Shown here one piece after another: positions 1 to 5,852 of a stretch of DNA of 6,274 bases; within the stretch, counting starts at the first letter, position 1; each line of letters starts with the position of its first letter. The notes under the pieces are model-generated. The model saw nothing but the letters and a program-made list of their open reading frames with translations. It had not been told where the DNA came from and ran no database searches. Source of the DNA: Bacteroidaceae bacterium (GTDB lineage Bacteria; Bacteroidota; Bacteroidia; Bacteroidales; Bacteroidaceae); contig JAFZKR010000055.1 of assembly GCA_017551845.1 (NCBI GenBank), positions 1 through 6,274 on the forward strand, read 5' to 3'. Made by a program: the position numbers and the translations under genes.

Positions 1-576
1 AACCTGGCTTACGACGGCTTCTTCACCAATAAGTTGGGCTATGCACCCATTCTGAACGTGGAGTACGAGTACTACTTTACCGAGAATGGCCACTGGTCAA
101 CGGTGGGTGAGTATGAGTTCCCGTGGTGGTCAAAGGAGAGCGAGCACCAGTATCTGCAGCTTCAAAACTGGCAGCAGGAACTTCGCTACTACCTGAAGAG
201 CGGTAATTGGCACACCGGCCATTACCTGAGCGTTTACGCTGGTGCTAACCTGTACGATATCAATTTCGACAGCAAGCTGGGTAACGGTTATCAGGGTGAG
301 GGCGTGCATGCCGGACTGGGTTACGGTTATGTGCTCCCGTTAAACAAGAAACACACCTGGAAGCTTGAGTTCTTCCTTAAGGGCGGTTACTATGAGTCAC
401 ACTATGACAAGTATGACGCAGGTATCCCGTTCCAGGGCAAGTACTACTACAGGTGGTACAGTAACCCGAATGATTTTGTGCCTCGTAACTGGAGGTTCCG
501 CTGGATGGGTCCTACAGGTGCAGGTATAACCATAAGCTACGACCTGTTATACAGGCGTAAGCTGAATGAACGATAG
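1..576 (+). CDS. DUF3575 family outer-membrane protein, 3' part (5' end outside window)
   Basis: The frame is open from base 1 to the TAG at 574-576, giving 191 residues of a protein whose start and signal peptide lie upstream. A TTG at 34 is in frame, but the coding sequence before it is continuous and family-like, so it is not taken as the start. The first residues (NLAYDGFFTNKLG) match the opening of the DUF3575 domain, typically of the form TNLLYDAxxTPNLG. The rest alternates aromatic and polar residues in short segments (e.g. LNVEYEYYF, LSVYAGANLYD, AGITISYDLLY), as expected of an outer-membrane beta-barrel. A WW pair near residue 42 and the Gly-rich strands HAGLGYGY also fit. DUF3575 proteins commonly accompany Mfa/Fim-type pilus genes in Bacteroidales; their biochemical role is not established. 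The next gene starts 8 bases after the stop, so they are probably co-transcribed. The family call is from recalled motifs and is fairly secure; the function is inference. Confidence 0.85.
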   Translation, partial: NLAYDGFFTNKLGYAPILNVEYEYYFTENGHWSTVGEYEFPWWSKESEHQYLQLQNWQQELRYYLKSGNWHTGHYLSVYAGANLYDINFDSKLGNGYQGEGVHAGLGYGYVLPLNKKHTWKLEFFLKGGYYESHYDKYDAGIPFQGKYYYRWYSNPNDFVPRNWRFRWMGPTGAGITISYDLLYRRKLNER

Positions 577-584
577 GAAAGTAT

Positions 585-1670
585 ATGAAGTTGAACTCTA
601 AAATACTGATGCTCTTGGTTGCGGTGGGTCTCACCGTGACGGGATGCCAGTCCGAGCTGCTCACCGATGTCCGTGAGCAGGCTGCGAACGGGCACTCTGC
701 AGCCATTGACTTCGGTAACAGCTTCATAGATAATCCTGTGAATACCCGCGGTGTGACGCGTCTGGCTCAGCATGCCACCTCTATGGGCGTATGGGGCTGG
801 CAGTCGGTGGATAGCTGTGAGTATTCACTCTTCAACAATGAGAGGGTTTATTACGTTGACAGCATAGACAACTGGACATATCTGGACAAGAGGTACTGGG
901 ATTCATACAGTACTTACCGGTTCTACGCTTACTCTCCGTACCACACCTCAGTGGACGGAGCAAGTGTGGCCATCAATGACTCTACCGGTATGTTCACCAT
1001 CAATGGCGTGACTCTCTCCGGCAGCAATGCTGTGGCCGATGGCGGTGCCCGTTCACAGCTGGGTAGTTTCATCAATGCGGATGACACTGACTGGATGATT
1101 GACCGTGCCGGAAAGACCGGAATAAACGGCAGTTACGGCTCAAGGGTGATGTTCAACATGCAGCACATCCTCGCCAAGTTCAACGTTCTGGCGCGTAGTG
1201 CCGGAACAGTATCTACCGATGAAAACACTATTGTTACTATAGATAGTATCATAATAGGCACATTCAAGGGGCAGGCCGGTTTCGTACAGCGGCTTGACCA
1301 TACCCCGAACCCTGACAACGCTCTTGACAATGCCGTTCAGGAATGGACCATTGACAGTCTCAGCAGCAGTTACAGCCTGCACAGTGCCGGGAATGTGGAG
1401 ATTGACGCTCAGGGCATGTACGTGATAGAGTCACTCATCATACCGCAGGTAACCACTCCGGAGCAGTACATCAAAGTGTGCTTCACCATGAGTTCGACCG
1501 GCGGCAGGCATGAGCGGTTCGTGAATATGTTTGCATTCGATGCACTGTTTGACAGGTTCGTATCCGGATGCAATTATACGCTGATATTGACCATTTCACC
1601 GGATGCCATCAGGTTCGATACCGGTTGTGAGCAATGGATAGCAAGAGTAATAGACAATAATATATATTAA
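585..1670 (+). CDS. Fimbrillin-like (Mfa-like) lipoprotein, short form without acidic repeats
   Basis: This 361-residue protein opens with a lipoprotein signal peptide: Lys-containing N-region, hydrophobic core LMLLVAVGLTV and lipobox VTGC with Cys21 as the lipidated residue. The ATG at 585 gives a signal of normal length and follows AGGAAA (575-580), a weak ribosome-binding sequence overlapping the previous stop. AAIDFGN (39-45) and VNTRG (Arg55) resemble the N-terminal region and Arg processing site of type V pilins. GVWGW (68-72), LFNNE (82-86), NWTYLDKRYWD (96-106) and YRFYAYSPY (111-119) match the Mfa-like fimbrillin signature and align with the next two genes. The C-terminus has two strands joined by a short turn (YTLILTISPDAIRF, 331-344), flanked by Cys329 and Cys348, which could form a disulfide. 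Lying next to DUF3575 and being short, it could be the anchor/initiator subunit (Mfa2-like role), but the TRG site argues equally for a polymerising pilin. The fimbrillin-like family call is good; the position in the pilus is unknown. Confidence 0.82.
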   Translation: MKLNSKILMLLVAVGLTVTGCQSELLTDVREQAANGHSAAIDFGNSFIDNPVNTRGVTRLAQHATSMGVWGWQSVDSCEYSLFNNERVYYVDSIDNWTYLDKRYWDSYSTYRFYAYSPYHTSVDGASVAINDSTGMFTINGVTLSGSNAVADGGARSQLGSFINADDTDWMIDRAGKTGINGSYGSRVMFNMQHILAKFNVLARSAGTVSTDENTIVTIDSIIIGTFKGQAGFVQRLDHTPNPDNALDNAVQEWTIDSLSSSYSLHSAGNVEIDAQGMYVIESLIIPQVTTPEQYIKVCFTMSSTGGRHERFVNMFAFDALFDRFVSGCNYTLILTISPDAIRFDTGCEQWIARVIDNNIY

Positions 1671-1674
1671 TATA

Positions 1675-3099
1675 ATGATGAAAAGGAAAGTTTTTCTGTT
1701 AACAGGGGCAGCGGTTATGCTGCTTGGTGCTTGCCAGGACAACACGGTCCTCTGCGAGTACGGACTCACTGATGCGGGAACGGCCGCCATTGAGTTCGGG
1801 AACTATGTGGGCGGATTGACGCGCGCGTCGAGAGGTACGGGCGCATCGTTCGTTCCCGGCGATGAAATGGGCGTTTACGGTTTCCAGATGATTGATGGGG
1901 ACACCGCCAGGTTATTCAATAACCAGCTTGTGGAATACACTGCTGCGGGTAAGTGGACTTACTCTCCCGCCAAGTATTGGGATTCCGGCTCAGGTTATGA
2001 TTTTTATGCCGCTTATCCTTACGGAGCAGGTTACACTTTTGATATTGATGAGCGCAAGTTCTCGCTTGCATCATTCACGGTGGATGACGTGACCGCTCAG
2101 CAGGTGGATCTCATGCTTGGCCAGAGGGTACTGAATGCAAGACCGTACAACACGGTGAACTTTGTGTTCAACCACATCCTCTCCAACGTGAATTTCTACG
2201 CCAAGGCCGCAAAGGAGTTCAACGCGACAGGTATCTCATCCGTCACCGTGTTGAAGTTCGATGTGACAGGTCTCTACAGCAAGGGCTCATTTGAGCAGAC
2301 AGGCTGGAACGGCGACGTTTTCAACGGCAAATGGAGTGCCGATAAAACTTCCGTCTATGATATGCCGGAGGTGAAGAATGTGGATTACACGATAGGCAGC
2401 ACCGGTGCTGTATCTCTCATTGAGGACCTGCTGCTCCTGCCGCAGGATATCAGCAATGATGCTTTGGTCAACATCACCTACAAGCTCAACTATTCCAACG
2501 GCGATGAATCAGTGTTCCGCCGCAGCTTCCCGCTCAACAGGATTGTGGGATACAAGGTGAGCACGCCTGCTGCAAAAACGGCCATTGCATCGTGGAATCC
2601 CAACTATCGTTATAAATATATTATTTCCATCAACCCCTCCATTACGGAGAACGGCGGCACACATCTGCCCATAATCAACATCTATACAGGTGGCGGCCCC
2701 GGCGGTGGCGGTACCGAATATGACATAATCTATCCTGCAGGCGGAGGCGGCCCCGGCGGTTACGGCCCTGACGGCTGGGGTATAGACACCGATATGGACG
2801 GTGAGCCCGATGCCGATATCATCTGGACCGATGTGGACGGTGACGGCAATCTGGAAGCTGTTCCTGACCTGGACGGTGACGGTGTACCCGATGATACTGA
2901 CGGTGACGGTATCCCCGATGTGATCTGGGTGGACAAAGACGGCGACGGTATAGCCGATGCCGAGCTTGAGTGGAATCCTGATGAGGATGACGAACCCGAG
3001 ATTCCGGTCCGTCAGGTTATGATTGAATTCTCAGCTGAGGTAACTGACTGGTCCGACGAGTACATTGCGGAGCAGGTCATGAGTTCCGATGCTCTATAA
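1675..3099 (+). CDS. Fimbrillin-like lipoprotein with inserted DxDxDG calcium-binding-type repeat module
   Basis: This 474-residue protein has a signal peptide with lipobox LGAC (Cys20). Two adjacent ATGs (1675, 1678) make the start uncertain by one codon. AAIEFGNYV (37-45) precedes the predicted processing site LTRA (Arg50), with Arg53 close by. The Mfa-like signature follows: MGVYGF (65-70), LFNNQ (80-84), KWTYSPAKYWD (93-103) and YDFYAAYPY (108-116). VNFVFNHILSNVNFY near the middle is the usual 'FxHxLS' strand of fimbrillins. The expected last two strands, YRYKYIISINPS (311-322) and VMIEFSAEVTDW (448-459), are separated by about 125 extra residues. These comprise a Gly/Pro-rich linker (339-369), five DxDxDGxxD motifs starting at residues 371, 386, 398, 407 and 420, then an acidic stretch (434-442). 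Such motifs bind Ca2+ in thrombospondin type 3-like repeats. The gene begins 4 bases after the previous stop, suggesting coupled translation. It is closely related along its whole length to the next gene. The role as a surface pilin with a Ca2+-dependent accessory domain is inference. Confidence 0.85.
   Translation: MMKRKVFLLTGAAVMLLGACQDNTVLCEYGLTDAGTAAIEFGNYVGGLTRASRGTGASFVPGDEMGVYGFQMIDGDTARLFNNQLVEYTAAGKWTYSPAKYWDSGSGYDFYAAYPYGAGYTFDIDERKFSLASFTVDDVTAQQVDLMLGQRVLNARPYNTVNFVFNHILSNVNFYAKAAKEFNATGISSVTVLKFDVTGLYSKGSFEQTGWNGDVFNGKWSADKTSVYDMPEVKNVDYTIGSTGAVSLIEDLLLLPQDISNDALVNITYKLNYSNGDESVFRRSFPLNRIVGYKVSTPAAKTAIASWNPNYRYKYIISINPSITENGGTHLPIINIYTGGGPGGGGTEYDIIYPAGGGGPGGYGPDGWGIDTDMDGEPDADIIWTDVDGDGNLEAVPDLDGDGVPDDTDGDGIPDVIWVDKDGDGIADAELEWNPDEDDEPEIPVRQVMIEFSAEVTDWSDEYIAEQVMSSDAL
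2689..2784 (+). other. Gly/Pro-rich linker leading into the acidic module
   Basis: Residues 339-370 of the 474-residue pilin are dominated by Gly, with blocks GGGPGGGG (339-346) and GGGGPGGYGPDG (356-367) around a short hydrophobic segment (YDIIYPA). It joins the pilin core to the acidic repeats and would be flexible or extended. The paralogous gene has a polar Asn/Asp/Gly/Pro linker here instead, so the linker has diverged while the repeats have not. Confidence 0.8.
2692..2760 (+). repeat. 15-base perfect direct repeat in the Gly-rich linker (copies 2692-2706 and 2746-2760)
   Basis: The sequence GGCGGCCCCGGCGGT occurs twice, 54 bases apart (18 codons), and both copies are read in the same frame to give GGPGG with neighbouring Gly. 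Recombination or slippage between the copies would add or remove 18 residues without a frameshift. The repeat is seen directly; its use in length variation is inference. Confidence 0.85.
2785..2958 (+). repeat. Five DxDxDGxxD acidic repeats (thrombospondin type 3-like), first copy
   Basis: Residues 371-428 hold DTDMDGEPD, DVDGDGNLE, DLDGDGVPD, DTDGDGIPD and DKDGDGIAD, starting at 371, 386, 398, 407 and 420. Between some of them lie short hydrophobic strands ending in Trp-x-Asp (DIIWTD before 386, VIWVD before 420). The Asp pattern matches Ca2+-binding loops of thrombospondin type 3-like repeats. No flanking helices are seen, so paired EF-hands or dockerin are less likely. Ca2+ binding is inferred from the motif. 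Confidence 0.85.
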
Positions 3100-3175
3100 C
3101 CTTTAATATCAGGAAAAACAGAAAAACTTTCATCATCATATAACAATTGCAAAACCGAAAAAACATACTAACGAT
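3100..3175. other. 76-base AT-rich spacer between the two acidic-repeat pilin genes
   Basis: This is the longest non-coding gap in the window and much more AT-rich than the genes around it (about 21 G or C in 76 by hand count). The last 30 bases before the ATG are A-rich (AAAACCGAAAAAAC), a leader type that supports translation in Bacteroidota without a Shine-Dalgarno sequence. I found no match to the Bacteroides promoter pattern (TTTG near -33, TAnnTTTG near -7) and no clear hairpin, so neither a promoter nor a terminator is called. It may simply be an RNA linker within the operon, or the trace of the duplication that produced the pair. Confidence 0.5.
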
Positions 3176-4609
3176 ATGAAAACGAATTACATAAAACTGA
3201 TTCTGGCTTGCAGCTCCATTGTGATAATGGCCTCCTGCAGGCAGAATGACTATGTCATGGATTATGAAACAGAATTGCCACAACACACCTCACCCATGCC
3301 CATAGAATTCGGGAACTACGTGGAAACCATGACGCGTGCCTCAAGAGCCAGGGGAAATTCCTTCCTTGTGGGTGATTCAATGGAGGTGTACGGTTATATG
3401 CGTACAGGACAGATAGTGGATATACTGTTCAACAAGCAGGCTGTGATTAATACCGGTGAGCTTATTTGGGACTACACCCCCAAGAAGTTCTGGAACGTGG
3501 GCTCAGAGTATGAGTTCTATGCCATATTCCCATATATGGAGAACAACAGTTTCGACTTTGAGAAGAAGACCTTCAGCGTATCGGATTTCGAGGTGAAAAC
3601 GGATGTTTCTTCACAGACGGACATCATGATAGCACAGCGTGTCATGAACGCCAGCTCTAACAATGTGGTGAACTTCGTGTTCAACCACATGCTCTCCAAC
3701 ATAAGCTTCTATCTCAAGACCGCCAGCCAGTTCGACACTGAGGGCATAAGCTCTGTGCAGGTAGTGAGCTTTGACGTGAAGGGCATCTACAGCAAAGGTT
3801 CTTTCACCCAGACCGGATGGAACATCAACAACAGCTCGTTCACCGGAGAGTGGAAGCCCGATGTAACATCAATCTATGACCTGCCCAAGGTAGAGGGAAA
3901 GATTTACAACACCGGCGATGATGCAATAGTGCTGTGTAAGGACGAGCTCCTCATGCCGCAGCCCATCAACCCCGACGCTACAATAGAGATAACATACAAG
4001 CTCATATATGAGGACGGCACCACCACCACATTCACCAGCTCCACCAAGCTGGGCAAGATTGTGGGAAGGAACGGCCAGCGGTCAACGGTACTCAAGACTT
4101 GGGAACCCAACTACCGCTATATATATACAATAGGTATTGACCCGTCCAAGAAGATTGTCCGTCCCAACACGAAGGACAACAATGACCAGCCCGGCTACTC
4201 AGGCGATGATGCCGATACCAGCCCCAACGTGAATATATTAAGATATGACCACGATGGCGACGGCCTTATTGACGAGTGGTGGATTGATGAGGACCTGGAC
4301 GGCAATCCGGACTATCCCATAGTATGGGTGGACCTGGATAATGACGGAAAGGAGGAAGGTATTCCGGACCGTGACTGGAACGGTGTGCCCGATGACACCG
4401 ACGGCAACGGCATACCCGATGTGATATGGATAGATGTGGACGGCGACGGCGATGTGGATACCGAGCTGGAGAGGGATGTCATAACCGGAAGCGTGGAGAT
4501 TGAAGTCCCTGCCGCCGAGGAGGAACCCACCACCATCGAGTTCTCCGCCGAGGTGGAGAGATGGGCCGACGAGTACGAGTCCGACTACATATTGTTGAAC
4601 AATAATTGA
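3176..4609 (+). CDS. Fimbrillin-like lipoprotein with inserted DxDxDG repeat module, paralog of the preceding gene
   Basis: This 477-residue protein has a signal peptide with lipobox MASC (Cys21). The single good ATG follows an A-rich leader. PIEFGNYVETMTRASR (42-57) gives the predicted processing site at Arg54, with Arg57 and Arg59 as further basic sites. The fimbrillin signature repeats that of the preceding gene: MEVYGY (69-74), LFNKQ (84-88), IWDYTPKKFWN (97-107), YEFYAIFPY (112-120) and VNFVFNHMLSNISFY. The penultimate strand YRYIYTIGIDPS (313-324) and last strand TIEFSAEVERW (453-463) are split by about 129 residues. These hold a polar linker (about 325-355), six DxDxDGxxD-type motifs (starting at 358, 371, 386, 398, 407, 420) and a Glu-rich segment (441-450). 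The last five motifs fall at the same residue numbers as in the preceding gene. The protein ends in an acidic/Asn tail (DEYESDYILLNNN). It is probably a surface pilin; whether the two paralogs co-polymerise or alternate cannot be told. Confidence 0.85.
   Translation: MKTNYIKLILACSSIVIMASCRQNDYVMDYETELPQHTSPMPIEFGNYVETMTRASRARGNSFLVGDSMEVYGYMRTGQIVDILFNKQAVINTGELIWDYTPKKFWNVGSEYEFYAIFPYMENNSFDFEKKTFSVSDFEVKTDVSSQTDIMIAQRVMNASSNNVVNFVFNHMLSNISFYLKTASQFDTEGISSVQVVSFDVKGIYSKGSFTQTGWNINNSSFTGEWKPDVTSIYDLPKVEGKIYNTGDDAIVLCKDELLMPQPINPDATIEITYKLIYEDGTTTTFTSSTKLGKIVGRNGQRSTVLKTWEPNYRYIYTIGIDPSKKIVRPNTKDNNDQPGYSGDDADTSPNVNILRYDHDGDGLIDEWWIDEDLDGNPDYPIVWVDLDNDGKEEGIPDRDWNGVPDDTDGNGIPDVIWIDVDGDGDVDTELERDVITGSVEIEVPAAEEEPTTIEFSAEVERWADEYESDYILLNNN
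4247..4459 (+). repeat. Six DxDxDGxxD-type acidic repeats, second copy
   Basis: Residues 358-428 contain DHDGDGLID, DEDLDGNPD, DLDNDGKEE, DRDWNGVPD, DTDGNGIPD and DVDGDGDVD. The first (358-366) has no counterpart in the preceding gene; the other five are collinear with it. Two motifs have Asn in place of the third Asp (positions 402 and 411) and the third motif ends in Glu, substitutions that can still ligate Ca2+. Hydrophobic segments ending Trp-x-Asp (IVWVD before 386, VIWID before 420) recur in the same places. Confidence 0.85.
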
Positions 4610-4628
4610 GCAATGAATTGATGCGCTC

Positions 4629-5834
4629 ATGAGAACGGATAAAAGAATAATGAACAGGTTCAGCACCGTTGCCCTCACGGCAGCGGCAGTTGCCGTGTTG
4701 CTGCTGCAGGCCTCCTGCCGCAAGCACCATCATGAAATTATTGAAGAGTATTCCATCCGGATGAGCGCCCTCGAGGCCGGTACTACCCGCGCCCTTGTGA
4801 ATAATGTCAATGACCTGGGTGCACAGAGTGTGGCCGATAATACCGGAAATACCGGCTTTGGAGTAATCGGCTACAAGTCAGTCCCAAGCCGTGAACCCAC
4901 TCTGATATTCCCCAACCAGTTAGTGACCGCCAGCGGTACAACCGATAATTACACATGGAGTTACACTCCCACCAAGTACTGGGACCTGACTGCCGGATAC
5001 CACTTCCTGGCTTACTGGCCGCACAGTGAAAGCGTAGCTCCTGTAGTTGGTACCCAGACGTTTACTCTGCCTAACTGGCAGCCCGTGAATGGCAGCGAGA
5101 AAGACTGGCTCATAGCCACAAGTTCCGGAACTGCAAGTGAATACTTATATCCCGGCAGCGGGAGCGGGCATGAGTCAGGAACGGTCTATTTCACTTTCGA
5201 GCATCTGCTCGCCATGATAGAGATTCAGGCCTGGTATTACGGGAACAAGGACAAGAAGGCTGTGATTACTAACTTGACACTTGGGGATAACAGTACTCAT
5301 AAGTTACCTGGTGATGCTCCAGGATCAACAACAACAGTCAGTAGGGATTATGCTACCGCTAACAGTTCTAACGTATGGAATAGCGGTAATGCTTTAACGC
5401 TGTCCGGTGATAAGGTGCTTCTTTCATCGAATACTGCTGAGCTTGCCAAGTTCTCCAAAGATGTTAATGGTAGCAGAAACACTTCCGACGTTGGTGGAGG
5501 GTTGTGGGTGTACAATGAAACGACTCATGATTATACCACACAGGTTACGGATTTGGATTCAGATAATCTTCCTCTTCCGGACCAGGTGTCCCGCTGGCTT
5601 GTAGTTCCGTTTACGACAGGAGATAATATTCCTTTGACGGTGGGATATAAAGTGAATGGAGTTATGATGCCTGAAGCGGATATATCAACCGGATTAGGTG
5701 AAATAGAGTCCGGTAAAAGGTATATAATCAGGCTTAAGATAAACACCAACACGAACGTCCTTCAGGTAGAGAATGTTTGGGTTAAGGACTGGGATTCTCC
5801 GGCGATAGACGATAAAGAGGTATATAACTGGTAA
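4629..5834 (+). CDS. Fimbrillin-like lipoprotein without acidic module; compositionally split
   Basis: This protein has 401 residues from the ATG at 4629. An in-frame ATG at 4650 (residue 8) would give a 22-residue signal peptide, closer to those of the upstream genes; neither start has a good Shine-Dalgarno sequence, so the choice is open. The lipobox is QASC (Cys30), followed by an unusual RKHHHE. The predicted processing site is TTRA (Arg54). The Mfa-like signature is clear: GFGVIGY (76-82), IFPNQL (93-98), YTWSYTPTKYWDL (108-120), YHFLAYWPH (124-132), then VYFTFEHLLAMIEIQAWY for the mid-protein FxHxLA strand. The C-terminal strands RYIIRLKI and VLQVENVWVKDW are joined by a short Asn/Thr turn, with no insertion. 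Bases up to about 5220 are GC-rich like the upstream genes, while the rest is AT-richer with an uninterrupted frame. It is probably another pilus subunit, with a diverged or recombined C-terminal half; its place in the pilus is unknown. Confidence 0.85.
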   Translation: MRTDKRIMNRFSTVALTAAAVAVLLLQASCRKHHHEIIEEYSIRMSALEAGTTRALVNNVNDLGAQSVADNTGNTGFGVIGYKSVPSREPTLIFPNQLVTASGTTDNYTWSYTPTKYWDLTAGYHFLAYWPHSESVAPVVGTQTFTLPNWQPVNGSEKDWLIATSSGTASEYLYPGSGSGHESGTVYFTFEHLLAMIEIQAWYYGNKDKKAVITNLTLGDNSTHKLPGDAPGSTTTVSRDYATANSSNVWNSGNALTLSGDKVLLSSNTAELAKFSKDVNGSRNTSDVGGGLWVYNETTHDYTTQVTDLDSDNLPLPDQVSRWLVVPFTTGDNIPLTVGYKVNGVMMPEADISTGLGEIESGKRYIIRLKINTNTNVLQVENVWVKDWDSPAIDDKEVYNW

Positions 5835-5852
5835 GAACAATAACCACTGATT

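Noticed and set aside
34..36. TTG as a start codon for the first gene
   Set aside because: The frame is open and DUF3575-like from base 1, so the true start is upstream and this TTG encodes an internal Leu.
512..773. Two overlapping open frames on the - strand across the DUF3575/pilin junction
   Set aside because: They overlap well-supported genes on the + strand, show no recognisable domain, and have composition typical of shadow frames.
1892..2092. 66-codon open frame on the + strand in another phase
   Set aside because: It lies wholly inside the fimbrillin signature region of the 474-residue gene, and that frame is clearly the coding one.
2689..2958. RTX-type Ca2+-binding nonapeptides
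   Set aside because: The Gly-rich part lacks the GGxGxDxUx pattern; the Asp motifs are DxDxDGxxD, which fits thrombospondin type 3-like repeats better.
3100..3175. Bacteroides-type promoter or intrinsic terminator in the longest gap
   Set aside because: No TTTG/TAnnTTTG pair and no stable hairpin followed by a T run could be found by eye.
4247..4459. Dockerin or EF-hand pair
   Set aside because: The loop motif is similar, but the segments between loops are short and beta-like (IVWVD, VIWID), with Pro next to the loops and no room for the flanking helices.
4238..4723. 161-codon open frame on the - strand
   Set aside because: It is the reverse complement of the Asp-rich repeats (GAC/GAT read backwards as GTC/ATC), which yields an artificial Val/Ile-rich string with no start context or family resemblance.
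5180..5300. Frameshift or gene fusion as the cause of the composition change
   Set aside because: The frame continues without a stop and the C-terminal strands end as expected for a fimbrillin-like protein, so a disrupted gene is not supported.
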